Assembly (NCBI GenBank): GCA_013820975.1
Contig: JACDHQ010000122.1
Location: forward strand, 1-6,594
Direction: 5' to 3'
From: Gemmatimonadaceae bacterium
GTDB taxonomy: Bacteria; Gemmatimonadota; Gemmatimonadetes; Gemmatimonadales; Gemmatimonadaceae
DNA: 6,594 bases
Below are positions 1 to 6,454 of the stretch, in pieces. Within the stretch, counting starts at the first letter, position 1, and the number at the start of each line of letters is the position of its first letter. The position numbers were made by a program, and so were the translations under genes. The notes under the pieces were generated by a model. The model did not search any database, was not told where the DNA came from, and saw only the letters and a program-made list of their open reading frames with translations.

Positions 1-553
1 GACCATGCACGAGCGGCCCTGCCTCGTCCTTCACCAGGTCACGCAGCAGCGAGACGCGATACAGCCGGAGCGCGCCGAACAGGTCGGACACGCCCGGCAC
101 GCTCGCAAACGGGCGCAGCATCCAGGGGGCGACGCGCTGCAGCCGCCGCACTGCCTGGGGCGCCCGCTCGTCGCGAGGGCGCTCGGCGACCACGATGTCA
201 GCGCCCCCCTCGAAACGGCGGATCAGCTCATGGAGATGCTCGGGCTGGTCGGTGAAGTCTCCCTGCATGGTGATGACTGCGTCGCGCCGCGGATATTTCG
301 TGCGCTTCGAGGCCTCGCGAAGCAGTGCGTCGAGCGCGGCCGCATACCCCAGGTGCTCCTTGCCGCGAAGGATCGTCAGGGGGAGCACCTTCAGGTACGG
401 CTCGAGCGTGTCGCGCGTCGCATCCGTGCTCGCGTCGTCGTACACGAGCACTTCGTAGTCGCGGGAGAACTCCTGAAAGACCTTTCGAAGCCGCCACAGG
501 AGCAGCCCGATCGTCGGCGCTTCGTTGTGGACGGGAATGCAGATATAGAACAC
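1..553 (-). CDS. Family 2 glycosyltransferase, DPM1-like (partial, C-terminus beyond left edge)
   Basis: This gene encodes the N-terminal 184 residues of a GT-A fold, family 2 glycosyltransferase. Such enzymes transfer a sugar from a nucleotide-sugar to an acceptor, often a polyprenyl phosphate or envelope glycan, at the cytoplasmic face of the membrane. Visible motifs are the opening strand IPVHNEAPTIG (residues 6-16), the nucleotide-binding YDDASTDAT (38-46), GYAAALDALL (69-78), the metal-site region MQGDFTDQPE (96-105) and LFGALRLYR (158-166). The layout resembles dolichol-phosphate mannose synthase-like proteins. The GTG at 553 is chosen because a GAGG lies 6 bases upstream and the family usually begins with a short lead into the first beta strand. 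Oddly, the first Asp of the DXD motif is Gln97, while Asp99 is kept. No membrane segment is visible in this part; any C-terminal helices would lie outside the window. Donor and acceptor cannot be read from the sequence. Confidence 0.87.
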   Translation of the reverse strand, partial: MFYICIPVHNEAPTIGLLLWRLRKVFQEFSRDYEVLVYDDASTDATRDTLEPYLKVLPLTILRGKEHLGYAAALDALLREASKRTKYPRRDAVITMQGDFTDQPEHLHELIRRFEGGADIVVAERPRDERAPQAVRRLQRVAPWMLRPFASVPGVSDLFGALRLYRVSLLRDLVKDEAGPLVHG

Positions 554-752
554 CAGTCGCCTCGCGCCATGGGCTCGGTAATACCCTAAGGTAGGGAGCC
601 CGGGCGTGCGAACGCCACTGTGGAGGGCTGTCACTGGGTACCCCCGGGATCCACCGGCGTTTCACTCGCGCACGCCAGGGGCGGTTGCCCGGAGGGATGG
701 TGGGGAATAGGCTCCCTCCCAGAACTGGGCGTCTACCGAACCGAGAGGAGCC
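554..752. other. Divergent intergenic region between glycosyltransferase and M28 peptidase
   Basis: This 199-base gap must hold the 5' ends of two divergent transcripts. On the glycosyltransferase side there is a small dyad, CCCTA-agg-TAGGG (584-596), overlapped by TACC-ctaa-GGTA (582-593), about 30 bases before its start codon. These could be operator half-sites, but that is a guess. The peptidase side carries the promoter-like hexamers listed separately. Reading frames that cross the gap lack recognisable protein features. Confidence 0.5.
685..719 (+). promoter_or_regulatory. Possible sigma70-type promoter with overlapping dyad, upstream of M28 peptidase
   Basis: TTGCCC (685-690) and TAGGCT (708-713) are spaced by 17 bases, the optimal sigma70 spacing. 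They match the -35 consensus at 4 of 6 positions and the -10 at 3 of 6. A 7-bp inverted repeat, GGAGGGA (691-697) and TCCCTCC (713-719), places one arm in the spacer and the other across the end of the -10. An operator there could block polymerase; as RNA the arms would be split by the predicted start site. The promoter is weak by consensus and the assignment is tentative. Confidence 0.3.
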
Positions 753-2357
753 ATGATCCCGAGACGATTCATCCTGGTGGCGGCCCTGGCTGCCTGCGCC
801 GCTCCCCAGCCCGTCGCGAGTCCCGCCCCGGCACCCACGCCAGCGGCGGCAATGGCTCCCATCGACGAGGTGGTGCTTCGTGCCGACCTCTCCCGCTTCG
901 CGTCGGACGAATTCCGGGGGAGGGAGACAGGAACCCCGGGGGAGCGCATGAGCGCGCGCTTCATCGCCGAGCGGGCGGCCGAGCTGGGACTCGAGCCGGC
1001 GGGTGACAGCGGCTTCTACCAGCGGGTGCCGCTGGTGCTCGAGCAGGTGGCCGACACGTCGCCGTTCACCGTCACCCGTGGCAACCGGACAGTGTCGCTG
1101 CAAGCCGGTAGTGACGTCATCCCCCTCATCAGCCTCGGCGACGGCGTCTATGCCCGGCAGCGGGCACAGGGAGGGATCGTCTTCGCAGGGTACGGCGTCC
1201 GCGACCCGGTCACGGGACGGGACGACCTTGCGAACCTCGATGTCCGCAACCGGATCGTGGTCGTCGTGATGGGCGCGCCCGCTGGGGTCGATGACGCGAC
1301 CCGCCGCCAGCTCGAGGGGCAGGACGGACTGTCGATCCGGCTGCAGCGGCTGATCCCGATGGGTCCCGCCGCGGTCGTCCTGCTGTTCGGCGGTGAGACC
1401 GGTGCGTCCCTGTTCGAGCAGTTCATCCCGGTCACGATGCGAAGCATGACGCTCGCTGCCGGGAGTGCCGCGCCGCCACCCGACGCCCAGCGGCAGGTGC
1501 CCATGATCCTGCTCGGCCGGGTGGAGCGTGCGGCGGCCCTGCTGCCGGCGCAGTGGCCCGACGACGTGCGCCCGCAGGCGCTGCCAGCGCAGTTCTCCGG
1601 GAATGCGGTGACGACGCGCACCGCGATCACGGGCTACAACGTCGTCGCGACGCTTCGCGGGTCCGATGCGCGCATGAACCGGTCATACGTCGCCATCGGT
1701 GCCCATCACGATCATGTCGGCATCCTGGCCGCCGTCGCCGGTGACTCGATCGCCAACGGGGCCGATGACGACGGATCGGGCTCGATGGGCATGCTCGCGG
1801 TGGCGCGCTCGATGGTGACCGGACCGCGACCGCGGCGGTCGGTGCTCTTCATCTGGCACACGGCCGAGGAACAGGGGCTCCTCGGCTCCCAGCACTTCAC
1901 CGAGCGCCCGACGGTGCCGATCGACAGCGTGGTGGCCATGCTCAACATGGACATGGTCGGACGCAATGGTGGCGTCACCGAGGACTTCGTCGCCGCGGGC
2001 GGCACGCCATCACCCGACCGCCTGTTCATCGTCGGTCCGGCGGCTGCCCCGAGCCGCCAGAGCCGCGTGCTCGGCACCGTCGTGGACTCGGTGAACGCAG
2101 CGCAGGCGCGTCCGTTCGCGCTCGACCGCACCTGGGACGATCCCGACCATCCGGAGCGGCTGTACTTTCGGAGCGACCACTTCAACTACGCGCAGAAGGG
2201 CATTCCGGTGGTCTTCCTGACCACGGGGCTGCACGAGGATTACCACAAGGTCGGCGACGAGGTGTCGAAGATCGACTTCCCGAAGCTGGCGCGCGTCTCT
2301 GCACTGGTGCGCGACATCACGACGGCGCTGGCCAACCGGCCGACGCGGCCACGGTAG
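753..2357 (+). CDS. Secreted lipoprotein M28-family zinc aminopeptidase with PA-like insert
   Basis: This is a predicted exported metallopeptidase of family M28, a two-zinc exopeptidase that removes N-terminal residues from peptides. The 534-residue protein starts with a basic n-region and hydrophobic core ending in a lipobox, LAAC, with Cys15 as the lipidation site. A Pro/Ala-rich tether (16-36) follows, so it is probably anchored to a membrane facing the periplasm or surface. Residues about 120-285 look like a protease-associated (PA) insert (VFAGYGVRDP at 143-152; NRIVVVVMGAP at 166-176). The catalytic domain has GAHHDHVG (His318, Asp320), GADDDGSG (Asp338-340), HTAEEQGLLGS (Glu372 as general base, Glu373 as zinc ligand), NMDMVGR (Asp400) and GLHEDYHKVGDE (His498). 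All expected metal ligands are present, so it should be active. The ATG at 753 follows a purine-rich GAGAGGAG, although the spacing is short. It is transcribed alone and away from the glycosyltransferase. Substrate range is unknown. Confidence 0.95.
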   Translation: MIPRRFILVAALAACAAPQPVASPAPAPTPAAAMAPIDEVVLRADLSRFASDEFRGRETGTPGERMSARFIAERAAELGLEPAGDSGFYQRVPLVLEQVADTSPFTVTRGNRTVSLQAGSDVIPLISLGDGVYARQRAQGGIVFAGYGVRDPVTGRDDLANLDVRNRIVVVVMGAPAGVDDATRRQLEGQDGLSIRLQRLIPMGPAAVVLLFGGETGASLFEQFIPVTMRSMTLAAGSAAPPPDAQRQVPMILLGRVERAAALLPAQWPDDVRPQALPAQFSGNAVTTRTAITGYNVVATLRGSDARMNRSYVAIGAHHDHVGILAAVAGDSIANGADDDGSGSMGMLAVARSMVTGPRPRRSVLFIWHTAEEQGLLGSQHFTERPTVPIDSVVAMLNMDMVGRNGGVTEDFVAAGGTPSPDRLFIVGPAAAPSRQSRVLGTVVDSVNAAQARPFALDRTWDDPDHPERLYFRSDHFNYAQKGIPVVFLTTGLHEDYHKVGDEVSKIDFPKLARVSALVRDITTALANRPTRPR

Positions 2358-2360
2358 GGC

Positions 2361-2388
2361 GGTTGGGGGTGAGCGGTGAGGGGTGGGG
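2361..2388 (+). repeat. Four degenerate tandem heptamers just after the M28 stop codon
   Basis: The first bases after the peptidase stop codon read as four adjoining 7-base units: GGTTGGG, GGTGAGC, GGTGAGG and GGTGGGG. The next bases, TGATCAG, break the pattern. All units fit GGTKRGS with little drift. The phase is a multiple of 7, not 3, so this is not a coding repeat. It lies between the stop codon and the putative terminator. A similar short heptamer run occurs after the last gene of the window. Confidence 0.7.
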
Positions 2389-2449
2389 TGATCAGCACCC
2401 GCGCCCCGCGAGTGCCAGAGTTGTTGCTGTGGACGCCGACGGACGGTCA

Positions 2450-2470
2450 AGGGTACGAACCCTGCTTTTT
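2450..2470 (+). terminator. Probable intrinsic terminator for the M28 peptidase transcript
   Basis: A short hairpin with a 5-bp stem, AGGGT (2450-2454) and ACCCT (2459-2463) with loop ACGA, is followed after GC by five T residues (2466-2470). This is the only T run of that length with an adjacent stem near the end of the peptidase gene, about 90 bases past its stop codon. The stem is short and therefore only moderately stable. Confidence 0.45.
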
Positions 2471-2487
2471 CGTCGGCGAACGCAGCA

Positions 2488-2502
2488 GCGTGCCTGGCAC
2501 GC
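2488..2502. repeat. Perfect 15-bp dyad abutting the ribosome-binding site of the next gene
   Basis: GCGTGCC (2488-2494) and GGCACGC (2496-2502) are perfect inverted copies around a single T. The right arm ends directly against GGGAGG (2503-2508), the ribosome-binding site for the gene starting at 2513. As DNA it has the form of an operator for a dimeric repressor. As RNA it could fold as a 6-bp stem with a 3-base loop immediately 5' of the ribosome-binding site and so affect translation. Confidence 0.5.
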
Positions 2503-2512
2503 GGGAGGCGCG

Positions 2513-3244
2513 ATGATCGTGGCGAATGTGCGGCGGCAGCTGACACGGCGCGATGCCGGGCTGGCCGTGAGACTGATTGCGGGTGAAGAGTCGCAGGAGC
2601 GCGCGCTCCTCGACGAGCGGCTCCGCGATGAGGGGATCGACGGCATCCTCGACGACCCACGGTTGCTGCGGGCCATCATCGAGCACCCGCTCGGCGCCGC
2701 CGTCTCGTTCCCCATGTTCGCCTACGTGGCGATTCGCACCGCACTGCAGCGGATGGGAGAGGGCGACCGCGGCGTGGCCGACTATGCGGCGGCGGTCATG
2801 CTCGAGTTCCAGGGGCACGGGCGGGCCAACCGCATTGCCGCGAGCGACGACGAGACGTACGGGGCGCTCTACGAACTGCTCGAGGACGTGGACGATCCCG
2901 ACGCGCGGCGCAGCCTGCTGGTGCGCGCCCACCTCGGCAATTACGCACTCTGGCTCAGCGGGCTGTTCGCGGATCACATCGAGTACCGGCGGTGGCATCG
3001 CGGCGGGCCGGCGCTCGACTATTTCGAGGAAGTTGGCCGGCGCGGCTTCGAACTCGCGGCGGACCATCGCCTGGCGGTGGAGCACGGGCTTGCCCCGCTC
3101 TATCACCGGGTGGCGGAGCGATTCGCCGTCGTGCGCACCGCGCTCAGTGCGGTGAGCGACCAGCTGCTCTTTCCGCACGTCAACACACCGGAGCGCCTGA
3201 TGCGCCAGGTGACGGACGAGGCGCGCTGGCGGAGGGCTGGCTAG
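2513..3244 (+). CDS. Unrecognised soluble, mostly alpha-helical protein (243 aa)
   Basis: I do not recognise this family. The 243-residue product has no signal peptide and no clear membrane segment, so it is probably cytoplasmic. It is rich in charged residues and looks almost entirely helical. Possibly conserved-looking stretches are DDPRLLRAIIEHPLGAAVSF (47-66), LEFQGHGRANRIA (97-109), HLGNYALWLSG (140-150) and WHRGGPALDYFEEVGRRGFE (161-180), the last ending in a helix rich in His (His185, 191, 198). Ten or so His residues with nearby Asp/Glu could bind a metal, but no known motif is present. The ATG at 2513 is chosen because GGGAGG lies 4 bases upstream. An in-frame extension back to 2363 would run through the heptamer repeat and the terminator and is unlikely to be coding. 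The stop overlaps the stop of the convergent hydrolase gene. Real coding is supported by length and sensible amino-acid composition. Confidence 0.75.
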   Translation: MIVANVRRQLTRRDAGLAVRLIAGEESQERALLDERLRDEGIDGILDDPRLLRAIIEHPLGAAVSFPMFAYVAIRTALQRMGEGDRGVADYAAAVMLEFQGHGRANRIAASDDETYGALYELLEDVDDPDARRSLLVRAHLGNYALWLSGLFADHIEYRRWHRGGPALDYFEEVGRRGFELAADHRLAVEHGLAPLYHRVAERFAVVRTALSAVSDQLLFPHVNTPERLMRQVTDEARWRRAG

Positions 3245-3948
3245 CGCGCCGCGGCCTCGACCACTGCTGAAAACAGCGCGGCATCCCGGCCATCGAGCTC
3301 CTCGGGGTGCCACTGGACGCCGACGGCCCACCAGTCGGTTCCGTGCCACTCGACGCCTTCGATCATGCCGTCGGGCGCCGTGGCCGTCACGGTCAGCCCG
3401 GGAGCCACGCGTGCGATCGCCTGGTGGTGCATCGAGTTCACGGTGGCAGCCTCGCCGACGAGCCTGGCGAGGCGCGAGCCGGGAAGGCATGCAACGGGAT
3501 GGCTTCGGACATCCCGCCCCTCCGGCTGGTGATGGACCAGGGCGCCGGGACACTCCCGTGGGATGTCCTGAAGCAGCGTCCCGCCAAGGGCGACGTTGAG
3601 CACCTGGATGCCGCGGCACACGCCGAACACGGGTAGGGCGCGATCCCGCGCGGCGTGGATGAGGGCGATCTCCCAGACGTCACGCGCCCTGACGACCCGC
3701 CCGAGACCGGGGCGGGGCTCCTCGCCGAACAGGTCGGGGGCCACGTCCTCGCCGCCGGTGACGATCAAGGCCCGCACCGGGGCCAGCACCGACGCTGCCA
3801 GGGCCGGGTCGAGCACCGGGACCACCACCGGCACGCCGCCGGCCCGGGCCACGGCATCCACATATGCCGCATTGAGCCGGACCCGTGGGGGCTCGCCGGA
3901 GGATTCGCTGCGTGTCGTCGCCGTGACGGCGACCATGGGGTGTGGCAT
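3241..3948 (-). CDS. Peptidase C26 / class I glutamine amidotransferase-like hydrolase (PuuD-like)
   Basis: This is a 235-residue cytoplasmic hydrolase of the class I glutamine amidotransferase fold, the C26 group that includes E. coli gamma-glutamyl-gamma-aminobutyrate hydrolase PuuD. Such enzymes hydrolyse gamma-glutamyl amide bonds. The nucleophile is Cys111 in FGVCRGIQVLN (108-118), and the rest of the triad is His214 and Glu216 in VGVQWHPEE (209-217). The conserved glycine loop TGGEDVAPDLFGEEP (64-78) and SMHHQAI (172-178) are also present. Length is close to the roughly 250 residues usual for the family. The ATG at 3948 gives the short MxxPxVAVT head typical of these proteins; no good ribosome-binding site is seen, so the transcript may be leaderless or nearly so. 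No putrescine-pathway partners (PuuA, PuuB, PuuC) are next to it, so a role in putrescine use is not supported and I give no gene symbol. Confidence 0.93.
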   Translation of the reverse strand: MPHPMVAVTATTRSESSGEPPRVRLNAAYVDAVARAGGVPVVVPVLDPALAASVLAPVRALIVTGGEDVAPDLFGEEPRPGLGRVVRARDVWEIALIHAARDRALPVFGVCRGIQVLNVALGGTLLQDIPRECPGALVHHQPEGRDVRSHPVACLPGSRLARLVGEAATVNSMHHQAIARVAPGLTVTATAPDGMIEGVEWHGTDWWAVGVQWHPEELDGRDAALFSAVVEAAAR

Positions 3949-3958
3949 CGGCGGCTGG

Positions 3959-3988
3959 TTGCGTGGAGTCGGAACGGAGGACTAACGT
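3959..3988 (+). promoter_or_regulatory. Weak promoter candidate for the coiled-coil / outer-membrane operon
   Basis: In the 64-base divergent gap, TTGCGT (3959-3964) and TAACGT (3983-3988) are 18 bases apart. The -35 is fair (TTG kept) and the -10 matches consensus at 3 of 6 positions. A start site near 3995 would leave an 18-base leader to the GTG at 4013, or about 84 bases to the GTG at 4079. The same gap must also drive the hydrolase gene on the other strand. I see no clear hexamers for that. Confidence 0.25.
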
Positions 3989-4012
3989 ACATCGTCCGTC
4001 CCCACCACGAGA

Positions 4013-4651
4013 GTGGCCGGCACCCCGTGCCGCGCAGCACCGGCAGCGCCGCCGCCCTCCACCCTGCATCCGCGCACCGTGTTCGAGAGCTTCCGTCAGG
4101 CCCTGCAGGACGTCCTGTCCCGAGGCACCGCCCCCGAGACCCGGCGTGCCCTGCTCTCGCACATGCGCGACACGCTCGCACAGGCGCGGGTGGGGGTGAC
4201 CGACCTCGAGGCATCCGTGGCGCAGACGCGGGCTCGGCTCGAGGCCGAGCGCCGCGAGCTCGAGACCGTTCAGCGCCGCCGCCGGCTGGCCGAGGGGGTC
4301 AACGACGCCGAAACCGCCCGCATCGCGGAGCGATACGAACGACAGCATGCGGACCGCGTCGAGGTGCTCGCGCGCAAGCTGGACGCGCAGGAGAGCGAGC
4401 TCGCGCTCACCGAGGGCGAGATTCGCGAGATGACCGAGGCGTACAAGGCCGCAGGGAAGGGGATTGCCCCGGGCGGCTTCGCACCCGCCGGCGCCCCGAC
4501 GCTCGAGGAGCAGGCGGCCGCCGAGCTGGATCGCGAGTTGAATCCCGACTTGTCGGAGTACAACGCGATGCGGCGGTCGCAGGAGCGCGCAGCGCGCGAG
4601 CAGGATGCTGCGCAGCGCCTCGAGGAACTCAAGCGCCGCATGGGCAAGTAG
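4013..4651 (+). CDS. Soluble coiled-coil protein of unknown function
   Basis: The product is up to 212 residues long and has no signal peptide or membrane segment, so it is probably cytoplasmic. After a Pro/Ala-rich start (2-20), residues about 23-155 form a long charged helix with heptad-like spacing, rich in Glu, Arg and Ala, typical of a coiled coil. A Gly/Pro/Ala break (158-172) is followed by a second short charged helix (173-210). The overall plan is loosely like PspA/IM30 helical proteins, but I cannot show homology. An in-frame stop at 3983 limits the start to GTG 4013 or GTG 4079. The second would begin MFESFRQALQDVL, a natural-looking amphipathic helix, and may be the true start; neither has a strong ribosome-binding site. 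The outer-membrane protein gene begins only 7 bases after this stop, so the two are almost certainly co-transcribed. Confidence 0.75.
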   Translation: MAGTPCRAAPAAPPPSTLHPRTVFESFRQALQDVLSRGTAPETRRALLSHMRDTLAQARVGVTDLEASVAQTRARLEAERRELETVQRRRRLAEGVNDAETARIAERYERQHADRVEVLARKLDAQESELALTEGEIREMTEAYKAAGKGIAPGGFAPAGAPTLEEQAAAELDRELNPDLSEYNAMRRSQERAAREQDAAQRLEELKRRMGK

Positions 4652-4658
4652 CAGCATC

Positions 4659-6440
4659 ATGCCGTCGCGAAGTTCGAGCTATCGTCGCACGCTCCGGCGT
4701 GCGGCGGGGTGTGCATGCGTTGTCAGCGCTGCCTGCGTGCCGCTGGTGCCACTCCAGGCCCAGGGTGACGGGCTACCCGATCGTCACGACATGGCGAGCG
4801 GTGCTGCGCCGGCGCAGTGCGACGGCGACGTGATCCGCGACATCACGATCCACTCCTCGGCGCCGACCGTCGCGGGGCTGAACCGCTTCCCGGTGGTGCG
4901 TGACATCGCGCGTGCGACGCACGCCACCACGCGGCCGCAGGTCATCCGCGGGTTCCTGCTGTTCACCGAAGGGGGGCGGTGCACCGAGCTGGCGCGGGCC
5001 GAATCGGAGCGCATCCTGCGCGCGCAGCCCTTCCTCGCAGACGCCAGGATCACCGCGATCGCCCTCGACGACGGCGTGCGGATCGAGGTACACACCATCG
5101 ATGAAGTCGCCATGGTGTTCGGGACGCGTATTCTGTCCGGTGAGCCGCTGGTGCGGTCGCTGCGCCTTGGCAACGGCAACCTCGCGGGGCGCGGCATGTA
5201 CGTCGCTGGCGAGTGGCGTGCCGGCGGTGCGATGCGCGACGGCGCCGGCGTGACGGTGTCCGACCACCTCGCCTTCGGCAAGCCCTATGTCCTGCACCTC
5301 AAGGCCCTGCGTTCGCCGCTCGGCGGCGAGTGGCACTCGTCGGTCACGCGTCCGTTCCTGACCGGTCTCCAGTCCCAGGCATGGCGCGCGGGCGCGGGCG
5401 AGACGTCGGGCTACACGGAGCTGGTGCATCCCGACAGCGCCAGGCATGCCCTGCGGGTCGAGCGTCGCTACGCGGATGCCGGGGCGATGTTCCGGGTCGG
5501 CTCGCCGGTGCGCATGGGGCTGCTGGGGCTCGTCATGTCGCACGAGCGCGAGACAGTTGCCACCGACCTCACCCGCCTTGCACCGGATGGCAGCGCGGTG
5601 GGCGATACGTCACCCCGGACCACCACCCGGTACCAGTCTACGCGCCTCAATGCGTTTGCCGGCGTGCGCTCGCTCGAGTTCGTGCGCGTCGAGGGCTTCG
5701 ATGCGCTCAGCGCCGCGCAGGACATCCCGACGGGGTTCCAGGCCGGGCTCGTCGTCGGTCGTGGGATCGATGAGCCGGCGGGCGGCGGCCGCGGGCGCGA
5801 GCTCTTTCTCGCTGCCGACCTGTACGCCGGACGTGGCGACACGGATGATGCCACCCGGCTGCAGCTGCGGGCACAGGGGGCTCGCGCCGCCGCGGACGGG
5901 GATTGGGGGCGCGTGATCGCGACGGGCGCCGTGACGCACCAGTACAAGCCCTCGGCGGCGCATACGCTCGAACTGACCGGCCACTGGGCGCTCGCGTGGC
6001 GATCGGGACTCCCGACGCAGCTCCTGCTGGGGGCGAAGAATGGCGGGGTCCGCGGGTACGACCATTTCGCCGCCGGCGGTGCGCGACGCGCGAGCGTACG
6101 GCTCGAGGACCGGTGGCTGCTGGGCACGGCCAGCACGCTGGGCGAGTACGGCGTCGCGGCGTTCGGCGAGGCGGGGCGCGTGTGGCGCGGCGATGCTCCC
6201 CTCGGGGTGACGACGCCGGTGCGCACCGCCATCGGCGTCAGCGTGCTCGCGGCAGTTCCCATCCGCTCGGCGCGACTCTGGCGCCTCGACCTGGCGGTGC
6301 CGCTGCAGGGGCCGTCGGCGGGACGCGTCGAATTCGGCTTCTCCAACGGCGACCGGACGTCGGTGTTCTGGCGCGAGCCACCCGACATCGCGACGATGCG
6401 CGGCCGGGCGGTGCCGGCGAGCGTGTTCGCGTGGCCGTAA
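4659..6440 (+). CDS. Omp85-superfamily-like outer-membrane beta-barrel with one POTRA domain
   Basis: This is a predicted outer-membrane protein of 593 residues. It has a basic n-region (Arg-rich, 3-14), a hydrophobic stretch (15-33) and a likely signal peptidase I site near LQA-Q (32-35). Residues about 54-148 look like a single POTRA domain, with CDGDVIRDITI (54-64), FLLFTEGGRC (99-108), AESERILRAQPFLADARI (114-131) and IEVHTIDE (142-149). The rest (about 155-593) alternates short strands and turns as in a beta-barrel. GGVRGYDHFAAGGARRASVR (462-481) resembles the VRGF/Y motif and following strand of BamA/TamA/FhaC-type barrels. With one POTRA it is not a standard BamA, which has several; it may transport or assemble a substrate or be a structural relative. 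The ATG at 4659 is preferred because it begins a normal signal peptide right after the upstream stop. An ATG at 4605 would overlap the upstream gene by 47 bases and bury the signal sequence. Function is inferred from fold only. Confidence 0.85.
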   Translation: MPSRSSSYRRTLRRAAGCACVVSAACVPLVPLQAQGDGLPDRHDMASGAAPAQCDGDVIRDITIHSSAPTVAGLNRFPVVRDIARATHATTRPQVIRGFLLFTEGGRCTELARAESERILRAQPFLADARITAIALDDGVRIEVHTIDEVAMVFGTRILSGEPLVRSLRLGNGNLAGRGMYVAGEWRAGGAMRDGAGVTVSDHLAFGKPYVLHLKALRSPLGGEWHSSVTRPFLTGLQSQAWRAGAGETSGYTELVHPDSARHALRVERRYADAGAMFRVGSPVRMGLLGLVMSHERETVATDLTRLAPDGSAVGDTSPRTTTRYQSTRLNAFAGVRSLEFVRVEGFDALSAAQDIPTGFQAGLVVGRGIDEPAGGGRGRELFLAADLYAGRGDTDDATRLQLRAQGARAAADGDWGRVIATGAVTHQYKPSAAHTLELTGHWALAWRSGLPTQLLLGAKNGGVRGYDHFAAGGARRASVRLEDRWLLGTASTLGEYGVAAFGEAGRVWRGDAPLGVTTPVRTAIGVSVLAAVPIRSARLWRLDLAVPLQGPSAGRVEFGFSNGDRTSVFWREPPDIATMRGRAVPASVFAWP

Positions 6441-6454
6441 CAGAGGCTAACGGC

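Noticed and set aside
228..1103. Minus-strand open frame of 291 codons over the glycosyltransferase and the start of the peptidase
   Set aside because: It overlaps two genes with clear family motifs. Its composition is low complexity and Arg-rich, with no recognisable motif.
2356..2388. Possible G-quadruplex after the peptidase gene
   Set aside because: Four runs of three or more G exist, but one loop is 10 bases long, beyond the usual limit. The heptamer repeat explains the G runs more simply.
2363..2512. A 50-codon N-terminal extension of the helical-protein gene
   Set aside because: It would run through the heptamer repeat, the probable terminator and the dyad, and it has no ribosome-binding site. 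The ATG at 2513 has a good one.
2447..3619. Long open frame on the minus strand (390 codons) across the helical-protein and hydrolase genes
   Set aside because: It lies antisense to one good gene and in another frame of a second. Its product is Arg/Pro/Gly-rich with no domain signs, as expected for chance open frames in high-GC DNA.
4605..4658. Earlier ATG start for the outer-membrane protein
   Set aside because: It overlaps the upstream coding region and puts a Ser-rich stretch before an otherwise normal signal peptide.
3655..4833. Plus-strand open frame of 392 codons through the hydrolase and coiled-coil genes
   Set aside because: It is antisense to the C26 hydrolase and out of frame with the coiled-coil gene. 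The translation is Arg/Gly/Ala-rich and featureless.
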